Positions 18,169 through 27,415 of a stretch of 64,000 bases of DNA are shown one piece after another; the first letter of the stretch is position 1; every line of letters starts with the position of its first letter. Origin of the DNA: Bacillota bacterium. GTDB lineage: Bacteria > Bacillota > Desulfotomaculia > Desulfotomaculales > VENG01. A program made the position numbers and the translations under genes. The stretch covers positions 1 through 64,000 of the forward strand of contig VENG01000029.1 of the NCBI GenBank assembly GCA_009711705.1, read 5' to 3'. Under the pieces are notes generated by a model that had not been told where the DNA came from, did not search any database, and worked only from the letters and a program-made list of their open reading frames with translations.

Positions 18169-20088
18169 TCAGCGGCCCAAGCGTTGCAAAAAAATAGCTG
18201 TCCGATCCCCAATGATCGGCAAGCGACGAACTTCTTCCGACCTGATACCTCCCAGCGCCACCAACACCATTGGATAGACCACAATTCCTGCGCATACCGC
18301 CAGTAAGGTGGGCCAGGTATTACCCCCCCATTGTTGAAAAGTTACCTGGTATACTTCCAGGACACATAATGACATAATCACTGTGGCTAAGCCGGGCTTC
18401 AACACTGTCTCTATGGTATTAAACTGGAAACCCACCATGCGAGACAAATAAATTATATTCAGCAATGACGACACAAAGAATATAGCCACTGTGCCCAGAG
18501 CGGCCGCCTGAATGCCCAAAGGAGTGGGTGTGAAATAATACGTGATTAAAACCTTAATGACAATACCCACCAATAAGTTTCGCACCGATATGCCAGCCTT
18601 ATTCATACCCTGGAGCACACCGGCGGTTACTAGATGCATCGACCAAAAGACGACAGCTGCTGCCAACGCAGTTAGCGGAACCCCGGCGCCTTTGTCAGCG
18701 AAAACCAGCAGAGTCAATTGATGCGCCAGCAGGAACAAACCAGTGGCGGCAGGCAAAGCAAAAATAAGTGCAAGACGCATAGCTTGAGATAGCTGGGTCT
18801 TAATACGTACCAGGTTTTTAACAGCCAGGGATTCAGCCGTGGCGGGCACCAGACTGGTACCTAAGGACGCGGCCAGCACAGTGGAGATATTTATAAACGC
18901 CATCGCCATCCCGGTAAATTCGCCATACTGTTCGGCGGCCTGGCTATAATTAAAACCCGCCAACTGAAGCCGAGACACAATGAGGTTTTGGTCAATAATG
19001 GTGGACACAGACATGACCATACCGGCAAAAGATATCGGCAAGGCCACGCTAAAAATCCGCTTGAGTAGAGAAAACGTTCCCTCCCTGACCCCGGTTAAGT
19101 CTTGTTGGGCCATCTGCAGTATATCCCGGCGTTGCATTCGATAGAGAAAAGCTAGCATTAGTGTAGCTCCCACCACACCCGGTACGGCACCAAAATTAGC
19201 CCCGGCGGCAGCAATTTCTAAACCGCGAGGCAAAAGCAGATAGCTAAATACCAAGGAAGCCGCTACCAGCATTACCTGTTCAAATACCTGTGAGTACGCA
19301 ACTACCCTCATATTACTAAACCCTTGGAAAAGGCCTCGGTAAACGGCTACAACCGCAGCAAAAAATATCACCGGCGCTACGACTTGCATTCCCAAGTAAG
19401 CCTCGGGAATAACTACTAAACCGATATCAATTAACCACCCTGCACTGGCAAAAAGCAAGAGAAAAAAAGTCAGCCCCAACAGGAACATCGCAGCCCGTGC
19501 CACCCGAAAAGTACGTAACGCATCGCGGTAATGGCCCATAGCTATTTTTTCTGATATTATACTGGCCAAAGCAACCGGTATTCCCGCCGTGGAGAGAGCA
19601 AAAAAGAGATAGTAAATTTGGTTAGGAAGAACATAAAAAGCCATACCTTTGGCACCCAGCATATGAGCCAGGGGTATTCGGTAAAGGGCTCCCAAAACCC
19701 GTATCCACTTAAGGCGTTTCTGGCGGGTATTAAGATCATTACGCTTTAGTACCCCATAGACAGCAGTTTCACCGACTTTTATACCGCCATTTTCAGTCTT
19801 TTTTAGCTCATTACTGATTCTTCTCGGACCCCAATTAGGTTGTTCTTGGACAAAGGCTAAAGTAGATTCTTCAACATCCGCAGGCGTTTGATTGGGCCAA
19901 ACCTTTGGGGTGCGTTCTTTATCGTAAAGACCAGCATCACCTTGCTCTTCATACCTCCTAAGGATTTTATAAAGTATGGTATGGGACATTTGACACCGTT
20001 GGGCTATTTCACGCCGACTAAGAGTTTTTGTAGCATCAAGTTGCATGGCTTGCCTTCTTAATCGCAATACGATAGGATGAGTATACAT
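18169..20088 (-). CDS. Chimera: transposase HTH N-terminus fused to SpoVB/MurJ-type flippase
   Basis: Residues 1-127 are the N-terminal DNA-binding part of an IS-type transposase: HTH with LSRREIAQRCQMSHTILYK, then AGLYDKERTPKVWPNQTP and QPNWGPRRISNELKK. At about residue 128 the protein switches in frame to the polysaccharide-biosynthesis/stage V sporulation protein B family (VLGALYRIPLAHMLGAKGM, GGNTWPTLLAV) with about 12 membrane helices, lacking only the first N-terminal helix of normal members. SpoVB-type proteins flip lipid-linked precursors in spore cortex synthesis. ATG 20088 follows AAAGGAG, so the fusion may be expressed from the transposase signals. Whether it works is uncertain, as the first helix is lost and a soluble domain is added. 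Confidence 0.85.
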   Translation of the reverse strand: MYTHPIVLRLRRQAMQLDATKTLSRREIAQRCQMSHTILYKILRRYEEQGDAGLYDKERTPKVWPNQTPADVEESTLAFVQEQPNWGPRRISNELKKTENGGIKVGETAVYGVLKRNDLNTRQKRLKWIRVLGALYRIPLAHMLGAKGMAFYVLPNQIYYLFFALSTAGIPVALASIISEKIAMGHYRDALRTFRVARAAMFLLGLTFFLLLFASAGWLIDIGLVVIPEAYLGMQVVAPVIFFAAVVAVYRGLFQGFSNMRVVAYSQVFEQVMLVAASLVFSYLLLPRGLEIAAAGANFGAVPGVVGATLMLAFLYRMQRRDILQMAQQDLTGVREGTFSLLKRIFSVALPISFAGMVMSVSTIIDQNLIVSRLQLAGFNYSQAAEQYGEFTGMAMAFINISTVLAASLGTSLVPATAESLAVKNLVRIKTQLSQAMRLALIFALPAATGLFLLAHQLTLLVFADKGAGVPLTALAAAVVFWSMHLVTAGVLQGMNKAGISVRNLLVGIVIKVLITYYFTPTPLGIQAAALGTVAIFFVSSLLNIIYLSRMVGFQFNTIETVLKPGLATVIMSLCVLEVYQVTFQQWGGNTWPTLLAVCAGIVVYPMVLVALGGIRSEEVRRLPIIGDRTAIFLQRLGR

Positions 20089-20225
20089 GGTCTCTCTCTC
20101 CTTTTTGGTTGTTCTCGACAAACACCATTATACAGAGAGAGGCTGTGGATACTCAACCGTCTGGGCTAAGCCTGGGAGGTTGAGTTTGTTTTTACAGTCT
20201 ATTCCAATTTGTCAACCCATACTCG

Positions 20226-20462
20226 GTGATCAATTTGGATTCTAAAAGTTGGGTAAATCTTCCAATTGCCATTGAAAACGAACGGCGCAAACTGTATGAA
20301 GTTTCCGAGCAGGAAACCTGGAATAGCCAAAAATTAATCAGGCAGAGTCAGGAATTGGACGAATTAATATACAAGTATCAGCAAGCAAAAACACCTTGTT
20401 TAACAAGGTGTTTTTGCTTGCCAGCCAGAAATTTTTTAATTGAATTAGGATTCATCTATTGA
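20226..20462 (+). CDS. Spo0E-like phosphatase reading through its own terminator
   Basis: The core IENERRKLYEVSE followed by SQELDELIYKYQ carries the SQELD signature of Spo0E-like aspartyl-phosphate phosphatases, small proteins that dephosphorylate Spo0A and delay sporulation. Normal members have 50-60 residues. Here the frame lacks a stop and continues into a perfect 17-bp hairpin (20382-20420), adding about 25 extraneous residues. The N-terminal dozen residues are also unusual and no Shine-Dalgarno precedes the GTG. It lies close to the chimeric spoVB gene, on the other strand, and may have been trimmed by the same rearrangement. Confidence 0.65.
   Translation: MINLDSKSWVNLPIAIENERRKLYEVSEQETWNSQKLIRQSQELDELIYKYQQAKTPCLTRCFCLPARNFLIELGFIY
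20382..20420. terminator. Perfect 17-bp hairpin, probable bidirectional terminator
   Basis: Left arm 20382-20398 pairs perfectly with right arm 20404-20420 around a TTTAA loop. The stem contains an A5/T5 run on each side, so U-rich RNA is made in both directions. It overlaps the 3' end of the Spo0E-like frame. Confidence 0.75.
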
Positions 20463-20656
20463 CGATTTCCTCCATCAATGTTTCTTCGCAATTGCTGGTC
20501 ATTCTTCTCATATTGAGTTAAATTGGTCACTCCTAATACTGAAGACCTGCATAAAACAAAGCGAAAACTAAAAGGAACCGACTGACGCCGAAAATTAGTC
20601 TGCGTCATCGCCGGTTCCAAATTCGCATTCAGTAAAGGGGTTAACAATAAAATCCC

Positions 20657-21223
20657 TTACGTTGCTATTTCGGAAAATAACGGATGTTTTTTAATTTTCT
20701 TCCTTATCCTGTATAGAGCGTTATCTATTGTCTTATGTTTTACATTAAAAGCTTTTTCTAATTTTTTGTATACACGATATTGCCCGTGTGTTCTTTGACT
20801 AATAATCCCTGCAAGAACCTCAGTCTCTAGCTGACTAAAATCCCCCTTTCTAAAAAGGCGCTCCACAAAGTCATTAAAATAGACGTCTTCAAAATCCGAA
20901 AAGGGAGCTTCTATTACGTCATACATTTTTAAGTTTCCGTCCACCCATGCTTCAGAGTCTAGAGATATTGGCTTTTTTCCTTTAACCTTTTTCCGGTTAT
21001 AGCCCTTCCATATAGTGATAAACCGTGACCGCAACTTCATGCAAAAAAAGGCAGAAAAATCACCTGTACCGTTAAAACTCGTTAATGCCTCCCACAAAAC
21101 TATATAACCTTCCTGAAGAATATCGTCAATCTCCATGAACTGATATATATTAAAGAGTTTTGCATAATGGATTATTAAGCCGGTATAGGCATTTAAATAT
21201 TGTTCAAATTCTGCATTGTTCAT
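20657..21223 (-). CDS. Sigma-70-family RNA polymerase sigma factor
   Basis: A 188-residue protein with region 2 (IHYAKLF...FMEIDDILQEGYIVLWEAL) and a C-terminal region 4-like helix-turn-helix (YRVYKKLEKAFNVKHKTIDNALYRIRKKIK). The middle, FSAFFCMKLRSRF, fits region 2.4. It is short, without regions 1 and 3, like ECF or phage-like sigma factors of Clostridia (SigH-like tail). Start is ATG 21223 behind GGGGA; an upstream Met at 21268 has weaker signals. Located 3' of the chemotaxis genes on the same strand with a 120-base gap. An anti-sigma partner is not visible. Target promoters unknown. Confidence 0.85.
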   Translation of the reverse strand: MNNAEFEQYLNAYTGLIIHYAKLFNIYQFMEIDDILQEGYIVLWEALTSFNGTGDFSAFFCMKLRSRFITIWKGYNRKKVKGKKPISLDSEAWVDGNLKMYDVIEAPFSDFEDVYFNDFVERLFRKGDFSQLETEVLAGIISQRTHGQYRVYKKLEKAFNVKHKTIDNALYRIRKKIKKHPLFSEIAT

Positions 21224-21343
21224 TTTTACAATCCCCACGTATTTCATGTTTGTCCAGCAAAGGGACATTATCGATCTTAATGATTTGCTGTCCCCTAATA
21301 TAATAACTTGACCTGAACTTCGTAATCTTACCGAACAAGATAG

Positions 21344-21802
21344 TTAATTTGATGAATAATTTATCTCTAAAACAATATCTTCACCTTCCTTAAACGGAAT
21401 GCACAACACCGGTGGTTTAGCAGAAACTTTAATATCATTTCCCGAAAGAACTGTGGGGGGAGTGATATCCACACGTTTATCAGTTGTTTCGCTAAAGTAT
21501 GTAGCTGAGCGGCCTGATATCATATTACATAATTCAGACAGAGCAGACGACGACATTTCATCAAAGGCATCTATTTCCATACCGCACATTAAAGATACTA
21601 CTTTCTTGGCATAGTCTGTACAAAAAGAATATACAACTTGTCCCCTTACATCCCCGTTAAAGCCCACAACTGCCACCATGGAATCAGTCAAAAAAGGAGC
21701 TTCTTTTTTGTATGGTCTATCCGTCTTAAGACTCTCACCCAGCATTGTTGACAGAATCTCTTCAGTGCCTTTAACGAATGATTTTATATGATTTGCAACC
21801 AT
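21344..21802 (-). CDS. cheX: CheX-like chemotaxis phosphatase
   Basis: A 152-residue CheX/CheC-family protein; CheX dephosphorylates phospho-CheY to end the motor signal. The catalytic pair Glu-X2-Asn is present as E90 and N93 in ALSELCNMISGR. GFNGDVRGQVVYSF is the family's first beta segment. AAGGAAG precedes the ATG. It follows cheY by 14 bases, fitting a CheY-CheX signalling pair, and is the last gene of the chemotaxis transcript. Confidence 0.93.
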   Translation of the reverse strand: MVANHIKSFVKGTEEILSTMLGESLKTDRPYKKEAPFLTDSMVAVVGFNGDVRGQVVYSFCTDYAKKVVSLMCGMEIDAFDEMSSSALSELCNMISGRSATYFSETTDKRVDITPPTVLSGNDIKVSAKPPVLCIPFKEGEDIVLEINYSSN

Positions 21803-21816
21803 ATTAATCTTCCTTC

Positions 21817-22167
21817 CTAATTAACCTTATCAAGTACTTCACGAATACGGTCTTCCTGGAAAGGTTTCACTACAAAATCCATCGCCCCACTTTGGATAGC
21901 TTCTAAGACCATCTCTTTCTGGCCCATGGCACTAACCATCACAATTTTCGCTTTGGGGTCAATCTTTTTGATTTCTTTAACGGCCTCCAGCCCGTCCATT
22001 TCAGGCATTGTTATATCCATGGTTACTAAGTCAGGGTTGTTTTCTTGGTACTTTTCAACGGCCTCCTGCCCGTTTTCGGCTTCCACTATCTCGTGACCTA
22101 GCTTTTTTAAAATATTACCCAGATTAACACGCATAAACTTAGCATCGTCAGCTGTGAGAATAAGCAT
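21817..22167 (-). CDS. cheY: CheY-type single-domain response regulator
   Basis: 116 residues comprising only a receiver domain: acidic residues D7-D8, phosphoacceptor Asp51 in VTMDITMPEMDG, Ser/Ala in VMVSAMGQ and Lys in VVKPF. The N-terminal ADDAKFMR and ILKKLGHEIVEAENG are typical of CheY of Clostridia. GGAGG precedes the ATG. Upstream is an MCP gene, downstream cheX. It would carry the signal from a CheA kinase (not in this window) to the flagellar switch. Confidence 0.95.
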   Translation of the reverse strand: MLILTADDAKFMRVNLGNILKKLGHEIVEAENGQEAVEKYQENNPDLVTMDITMPEMDGLEAVKEIKKIDPKAKIVMVSAMGQKEMVLEAIQSGAMDFVVKPFQEDRIREVLDKVN

Positions 22168-22198
22168 AAAAGTTTCCTCCTAGTCCCGTTGTATCAAA

Positions 22199-23374
22199 TT
22201 AAACCTTGAAAGTATCAACTAAACCCCTTAAGTCTTGTGACATTCCACTTAGTCTTTCTGCTAAACTATTTGCTTTTTCAACAATTTGGATATCCTTTTC
22301 CGCCGAAGCACTTATTTGATCACTGGCCGAGGCAACTTCCTGTGTTGCTGCCGAAATATTTTGGACTTTGCCAGTTAGGTCATTAACCATTAACGTCATT
22401 TTTTGGATTGTTTCAGCTGAATCTTCAATGTATCTACTTCCTTCAGAGACTTCTTGGTTTCCCTCAGCCATTTGACTGTTGGCATCCTGAATTCCTTTCT
22501 CAATCTCACTTATTAATTTTTTGATTTCCTTTGTCGCAGCCGCTGACTCTTCCGCCAGTTTTTGGATCTCACCGGCTACTACGGCAAACCCCCTGCCATG
22601 CTCCCCAGCCCTGGCTGCTTCGATGGAAGCATTTAAGGCCAGAAGATTTACTTGTTCTGAGATATTATCAATGGTATTGGTTACTTGTCCTATATGGTTG
22701 GATGTTTCGGTTAGTTTGTCTATAGAAACTGTTACTTGATCCGCAGCATCCATCATAGACTTCATCTGGTCTCTTATACCCTTCAGCCGCTCTTGCCCTG
22801 TCTCGGAAAGGTTATTCAATTCCTCGAAAACCTGCGTTATTTCATCTGTCTGGGAGGCTGTTTTATTGATACTCTCGTTTACGCTTAATACCGCATCATT
22901 CAGGTTTTGCCCGGATTCTCTTGACTCGTTGGTTATTTCCATTAAAGACGAACTGAAATCATCAACCTTACCTGTCTCCTTCTGGACATTGGATATCAGG
23001 TGACTTAGGTTACCGGACATTTTCGCAAGTTCACTAAAGACCACCCCAACTTCCCCATGATAATTACCCGGAATATTGGCCTTAAGATTACCACTGCTTA
23101 TTTCCCTAACGGAACCTGTTATCAGTGATAACGGTTTTAAAACCAACCTATTTAAAAGAAACATTATTAAGGAAGTGACAACGGCTATGTTTATAATCGT
23201 ATTAATATATACACCAATGTAAAGACTCTCGATTATGCTCAGGCCGTGCAAGAAGTTGTTAATAAATGCAGCTATGGGTGAACTGATTAAAAGTGAGATT
23301 GCAATGGCTGCCACAATCTTAAATTTGAGTGACCGCCAAATAATTACTTTTTCAAATGTATCAATAAGTGCCAT
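22199..23374 (-). CDS. Methyl-accepting chemotaxis protein without periplasmic sensor
   Basis: A 391-residue receptor. Two adjacent membrane helices (about 17-38 and 44-70) are separated by only a short loop, so there is no extracellular ligand domain. A HAMP segment follows (about 70-122), then a coiled-coil signalling domain with the hairpin tip containing [20 protein letters not shown]. It probably senses a membrane or cytoplasmic state, or works with other receptors. It lies between cheY and a second MCP; a strong hairpin (23452-23500) separates it from the latter. Confidence 0.93.
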   Translation of the reverse strand: MALIDTFEKVIIWRSLKFKIVAAIAISLLISSPIAAFINNFLHGLSIIESLYIGVYINTIINIAVVTSLIMFLLNRLVLKPLSLITGSVREISSGNLKANIPGNYHGEVGVVFSELAKMSGNLSHLISNVQKETGKVDDFSSSLMEITNESRESGQNLNDAVLSVNESINKTASQTDEITQVFEELNNLSETGQERLKGIRDQMKSMMDAADQVTVSIDKLTETSNHIGQVTNTIDNISEQVNLLALNASIEAARAGEHGRGFAVVAGEIQKLAEESAAATKEIKKLISEIEKGIQDANSQMAEGNQEVSEGSRYIEDSAETIQKMTLMVNDLTGKVQNISAATQEVASASDQISASAEKDIQIVEKANSLAERLSGMSQDLRGLVDTFKV

Positions 23375-23451
23375 TAAATGATCCCCCTAAAGGTGAAGAT
23401 GCCTTAAAATTTACCCGTTTTTGTCGGATTAAGTCGAATGTGATGATGCTG

Positions 23452-23500
23452 AAAGGCCCCTGAGACAATTCCCAGGAGAAAATTCTCAGGGGCCTTTTTA
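23452..23500. terminator. Long hairpin between the two MCP genes
   Basis: AAAGGCCCCTGAGA (23452-23465) pairs with TCTCAGGGGCCTTT (23484-23497), 14 bp, with a loop that itself contains CCCAGGAG. A T5 tract follows on the plus strand; on the minus strand the tract is only TTT. It may attenuate the minus-strand chemotaxis transcript, or simply stop readthrough from the other side. Confidence 0.6.
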
Positions 23501-23523
23501 CATTTTAAATTGATAGTTTAGCA

Positions 23524-25494
23524 CTAATCATTTTGTTCATCCTCTTCACCCGATTGTTTAAGGTCATTTCCCTTTTGGTTATTATAATTTTGGTCAACAC
23601 CTAAATTGCTGGCCCCGTCTAACTTAAATTTGATAACTTCATTTTGCAGTTCCCCTGCAATGTTGGCCAGTTCCTGTGCCGCGCTGGAAATTTGCTGTAC
23701 AGTAGATGTTATCTGTTCGTTTGAAGCCGACAACTGCTGCATTCCTTCATTAGCCTGGTTCGAACCGGCTGCAACATCCTGGATAACAGCGGTATTCTTT
23801 TCTATGGCTTTGATAATTTGTTCTAATGAGGCACCGGCATTATTGGCAACCTGAACCCCGTCATCAACTTCTACTACACTACTATCAATTGCTGTAACTG
23901 CCTCACCGACACCTACCTGTATTTTTTCAATCAAGCCTGTAATCTCACCGGCGGCACCGGCAGACTGCTCAGCCAGCTTACGCACTTCTTCAGCCACGAC
24001 TGCAAATCCCCGCCCGTGTTCACCGGCCCGGGCAGCTTCAATAGCGGCGTTTAGGGCAAGGAGGTTGGTTTGGTCTGCGATGTTTGTAATAGTGCTGATT
24101 ATTTCGCCTATTTGATTGGACTGCTCACCCAGGTTTTTAACAGCAGTGGCAACATTTTGTGATGACTGGGATATGGACTGCATTTTCTCTACCGTTTCCT
24201 GCACAGCCTTGTTTCCTTCTTCCGCTACATGCTGTACCTGTTCAGAATCCTTTGCTGCCTCTTCAGCATTTTCGGCACCCTGCCCTGAAGTTGCTGCCAC
24301 TTCATTGGTAGTGCTGGCTACTTCCTCCACGGTGGCGCTTACCTCTTCACTGGACGAGGCCATTTGCTGGCTGTGTGAAGCCAGCTTTTCAGACGTATCC
24401 TGCACGCTGGATATCATGGATTTTAGGTTTTCGACCATTTTACCGAAGGATTTTGCCAAAACTCCGATTTCATCATTGCTGTCTCTACCTGTATCAACTT
24501 TTACAGTCAGGTCGCCGCCTGCAATGGCTTCGGCTGTCAGGCTTAGTTTTACCAACGGCTTGGCTATAAAGCCGGCAATGAGAAGGGCAATACCAATCAT
24601 AACAAGGATAGCCATGCCGGCCACGCTAACGTTAGTACTGCGAATTTCTTGCAATGGAGCCATTACGTCGGCCACGTCTGCCGATTGGGCTACCGCCCAG
24701 CCGGTGCTTGGAACTTGGCCGTAGGATAACATTTTTTCAACACCCTGGTAAGAATAAGCACCGGCCCCGTTTTCTTCTGTAGTCATATTATTAACTAATT
24801 CGTTTAAACGGTTGTCCCCGGCGTTGGCAATCTTGCTGTTGCCAATCCACTGGTCGTCAAGGTGGGCTATGGTCATCATGTCTGAATTCTGTATGAATCC
24901 GTACCCATAGCCGTTTATGTTCATTTCCGCCACTACTTCTTTCAGATAATCCAGGGTGGGAGTAACCCCGACCAAACCCGTAGGGGTTGTAGAACCGTCT
25001 TTATAGGTTGGAGCCACTATGACTATAATTTGTTTCCCGGTGGCTTTACTCTCCAGCGGGTCGGAAATAACGGTGTTGCCGGTTTGCATTACTTCCTGGA
25101 AGTAATCCCGGTCCGTAATGGAAAATGTTGTATCATTGCTACCTATACAGTCCCCGTTAGCATCGGAGACATATGCTAGTTCATAGTCATCGTGCGCGTT
25201 GGCAATAGCCTTTAAAACTGGTAAGCTTTCTTCACCGACATTAATGATATACTCATCCAATGCTAAGGTATTAACTTCATTTTTAATCCCTTGCAGCCAC
25301 TGTTCCACTATATCCGCGTTATGGACGGCACTGTTGGCTGCAGCATTATAAAGCTGTTCTTCAAGAATCCCGGAAGCTTTATTATAATTTAAAAAGGATA
25401 CCGTTCCTAATGCTAATCCACTTGCAATAATAATGATTAAAACCAATTTTGCTTTTAAGCTGTTTAATTTAAGTCCCAGTTTAATACCCCTCAT
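23524..25494 (-). CDS. Methyl-accepting chemotaxis protein with dCache sensor
   Basis: A 656-residue transmembrane receptor. Helix 1 at about 13-33, then an extracellular double-Cache domain (about 40-275; [39 protein letters not shown]), helix 2 at about 290-310, HAMP (about 312-365) and a methyl-accepting signalling domain with the tip [20 protein letters not shown]. dCache domains commonly bind amino acids or small organic acids. The C-terminus ends in an acidic tail without a CheR-tethering pentapeptide. Upstream cheW is 28 bases away, so they are cotranscribed. Confidence 0.95.
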   Translation of the reverse strand: MRGIKLGLKLNSLKAKLVLIIIIASGLALGTVSFLNYNKASGILEEQLYNAAANSAVHNADIVEQWLQGIKNEVNTLALDEYIINVGEESLPVLKAIANAHDDYELAYVSDANGDCIGSNDTTFSITDRDYFQEVMQTGNTVISDPLESKATGKQIIVIVAPTYKDGSTTPTGLVGVTPTLDYLKEVVAEMNINGYGYGFIQNSDMMTIAHLDDQWIGNSKIANAGDNRLNELVNNMTTEENGAGAYSYQGVEKMLSYGQVPSTGWAVAQSADVADVMAPLQEIRSTNVSVAGMAILVMIGIALLIAGFIAKPLVKLSLTAEAIAGGDLTVKVDTGRDSNDEIGVLAKSFGKMVENLKSMISSVQDTSEKLASHSQQMASSSEEVSATVEEVASTTNEVAATSGQGAENAEEAAKDSEQVQHVAEEGNKAVQETVEKMQSISQSSQNVATAVKNLGEQSNQIGEIISTITNIADQTNLLALNAAIEAARAGEHGRGFAVVAEEVRKLAEQSAGAAGEITGLIEKIQVGVGEAVTAIDSSVVEVDDGVQVANNAGASLEQIIKAIEKNTAVIQDVAAGSNQANEGMQQLSASNEQITSTVQQISSAAQELANIAGELQNEVIKFKLDGASNLGVDQNYNNQKGNDLKQSGEEDEQND

Positions 25495-25522
25495 TTTTCT
25501 AAACCCTTCCCTTCTTTAACTG

Positions 25523-25942
25523 CTAATTTGAGGCTATTTTTCCCAAATCCAAAAGCAATACCATATCGTTATTTTGATGAATAACACCCTTAATAAATCG
25601 CTCCGTACCGCCCAGTGCTTCCGGTTCTTCTATTTGTTCCTGTGAAAACTCACTAACTGAATAAACACTATCAACGGTTAGACCTAGCTTCTGGTTATTC
25701 TGCTCAACAACAATAATGCGCGAATCCCTGGTTGCTTCACTTTCTCCCAAACCGAGGCGCAGTCCCATACTTACAACAGGTACAACTGAGCCCCTTAAAT
25801 TTATTATCCCAGTGCAATAGTCCTGCATATTTGGGACTTGGGTCACTTCCATTACCCTTATGATTTCTGATACACTGTTAATCGGTAAGGCATATTTTTG
25901 GTTATTAAGACCCATAACTACTATCTGGTTGTCTGTGCCCAA
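25523..25942 (-). CDS. cheW: CheW coupling protein
   Basis: 139 residues of a single CheW-like SH3 pair; it docks receptors to the CheA kinase. Conserved segments: YALPINSVSEIIRV, QDYCTGIINLRGSVVPVVSM, SRIIVVEQNNQKLGLTVDSV, and GVIHQNNDMVLLLDLGKI. It appears to start with TTG at 25942, 7 nt after GGAGG, and overlaps the 3' end of the HD-GYP gene by 22 bases, implying translational coupling. Confidence 0.93.
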   Translation of the reverse strand: MGTDNQIVVMGLNNQKYALPINSVSEIIRVMEVTQVPNMQDYCTGIINLRGSVVPVVSMGLRLGLGESEATRDSRIIVVEQNNQKLGLTVDSVYSVSEFSQEQIEEPEALGGTERFIKGVIHQNNDMVLLLDLGKIASN

Positions 25943-26487
25943 TTGACTTCCTCCTTATAACTACAAACATCGGTACTTAAACTAAGTTCCGGTTGCACCT
26001 TCCCCACAAAAGATTCTATGATATAGGGGTCAAATTGGGTTCCCGCGTTGGCTTTTAGCTCCGCTAAAGCCAAATTACGCGGGATTGCTTTTTTATATGG
26101 CCTATCTGAAATCATGGCATCGAAAGCATCAGCCACTGATAAAATCCGGCTGTATAATGGTATTTCCTGCCCTTTAAGTCCAAAAGGATACCCTTTACCG
26201 TCCCACCTTTCGTGGTGGTGAAGCACCGCTTCAACAATGTCATAAATGTAATTCATTTCATTTAACATTTCTGCTCCCATTAGCGGATGCATACGGATAA
26301 TTCTGAATTCTTCTTCTGTGAGCTTGTCCTTTTTGTTCAGGATAGCGGTTGGAATGTAAACTTTCCCTATATCATGTAACAAGCCGGCCATAAAAAGCAT
26401 ATTGTCCTGTGGACATTCCGGGTAATCACCCAGCACTCGTACTGCGTAAAGGGCGACCCCTAAACTATGAGATATTGTTTTTTTCAT
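25921..26487 (-). CDS. Stand-alone HD-GYP domain c-di-GMP phosphodiesterase
   Basis: 188 residues consisting almost only of an HD-GYP domain. Metal-binding and catalytic features are present: H7 in SHSLG, HD at 38-39 in LLHDIGK, H67 in RMHPLMG, HH at 90-91 in VLHHHERWDGKGYPFGL (the GYP signature at 99-101) and D in ADAFDAM. Such enzymes break down cyclic-di-GMP. No sensor domain is attached. It is the first gene after a c-di-GMP-I riboswitch, so its expression is likely tied to the level of its own substrate, a feedback loop that would join motility genes to second-messenger control. Confidence 0.93.
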   Translation of the reverse strand: MKKTISHSLGVALYAVRVLGDYPECPQDNMLFMAGLLHDIGKVYIPTAILNKKDKLTEEEFRIIRMHPLMGAEMLNEMNYIYDIVEAVLHHHERWDGKGYPFGLKGQEIPLYSRILSVADAFDAMISDRPYKKAIPRNLALAELKANAGTQFDPYIIESFVGKVQPELSLSTDVCSYKEEVNWAQTTR

Positions 26488-26520
26488 TGCATATTAATTT
26501 GACACACCCTTCCCTTAAAA

Positions 26521-26548
26521 ATAAAAAGCGGCCACAAAAATGACCGCT
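26521..26548 (-). terminator. Terminator of the c-di-GMP riboswitch
   Basis: On the minus strand AGCGGTCA (26541-26548), loop TTTTTG, TGGCCGCT (26527-26534) with one G-U pair, followed by TTTTTATTTTT. Positioned between the aptamer and the HD-GYP start codon, as expected for the expression platform. Confidence 0.88.
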
Positions 26549-26554
26549 ATAAAA

Positions 26555-26648
26555 TCAGAACATTTTAGCAGTCTGGCAACCATAACATCGTTGTTTTAGG
26601 CCCAGTACTTTGCGTCCCCACCTTTCGATAGGTTTGCCCATTGTTAAT
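26555..26648 (-). promoter_or_regulatory. Cyclic-di-GMP-I (GEMM) riboswitch
   Basis: Read on the minus strand, the segment contains the hallmark blocks of the GEMM-I aptamer in order: GGGCAAACC, CGAAAGGTGGGGACGCAAAG, GGGCCTAAAACAACGATG and GGTTGCC. The GACGCAAAG strand and the GGCCTAA receptor are near consensus. It binds cyclic-di-GMP. A terminator hairpin follows, then the HD-GYP/chemotaxis operon, so ligand binding should switch readthrough. Whether ligand turns expression on or off cannot be read with certainty. Confidence 0.92.
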
Positions 26649-26756
26649 AAATATAAAATTTAGATATATTAGCTAATTAATGCTTCCTACGTACTTATAC
26701 TTGGTTCGATATATTATCCCCTTTTATTTAGCAATATGTTTTAATTTTCAAACATT

Positions 26757-26786
26757 CGACGCAAATCGACGCAAATCGACGCAAAT
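26757..26786. repeat. Three tandem 10-bp repeats
   Basis: CGACGCAAAT occurs three times head to tail, ending at the stop codon of the integrase remnant. Such short direct repeats beside a recombinase may be arm-type or attachment-site sequences, though this is inference. Confidence 0.7.
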
Positions 26787-27415
26787 TATTCACAGGCCAT
26801 CCTCTCAACTGCTCTTTGCAAGTCATCTTCTGAAGGAGTAACATATCTCTTAGTTATATCAAGGCTGCTGTGCCCAGCCAGCATGGCCACTTCATTTAAA
26901 GTCATAATCTTTAAAGCTTCCTTGCAAAAGGTATGGCGAATGATTTTATTCAAAGGCACCTGCCGTTATTTATTCCCTTTACCAAACCTTACTATTACAT
27001 GCCCCTTCCTTTCCGATAAGAAAACATCATTCCGGTGCAGTACACATACCTCGCTAACACGAAGTCCGGCATGAAGCATTATCCCGACAATCGCTTTATC
27101 TCGTTAAGAGCTGACTGTTCTGAGCAAAGCGGCCTGTTCTTTTCTGTCCAACCGCTCAAAAAACACCCTTAAACTTATTAAGGCCCGGTTAACCGTTGAA
27201 GGGGCAGCACCCCTCCCTTTTCTTCCTCCCCCGAATTCCTGAAAGTAATTGCGATAATCAATAATATCTAATTTGGTAACGGCATCTGGATTAAATTGAT
27301 CTCTTTCCGAAAACCACTGAAAGAATCTCCTTATGTCCCCCAAATATGAATTGGATGAATTAGCCAAGTCATATTCCTTCAAATGGGTTTCAAAACCAGC
27401 TAAAAACCATTCCAA
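26786..27415 (-). pseudogene. Tyrosine recombinase (XerC/D-like), decayed
   Basis: The N-terminal SAM-like domain (27104-27415; FETHLKEYDLANSSNSYLGD, PSTVNRALISLRVFFERL) is followed in the same frame by a TAA, then GLRVSEVCVLHRNDV with the first catalytic Arg, another TAA after FGKGNK, and finally IIRHTFCKEALK and MLAGHSSLDITKRYV, which hold the second Arg region, His and nucleophilic Tyr. Part of the middle (before HTF) has also been deleted. Two stops and a deletion make it non-functional. A distinct recombinase from the one at 5.7 kb. Confidence 0.85.

Noticed and set aside
20456..20647. 63-codon minus-strand frame ending DQQLRRNIDGGNRQ
   Set aside because: No ribosome binding site or recognisable family, overlaps the Spo0E-like frame; might be a fragment but cannot be supported.
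23452..23500. Strong hairpin upstream of the second MCP considered as a riboswitch
   Set aside because: No aptamer blocks of known classes are seen; it is a plain long stem.
23606..24724. Long Ser/Cys-rich plus-strand frames opposite the MCP gene
   Set aside because: Mirror of the Ala/Glu-rich coiled coil on the real strand; typical antisense shadow.
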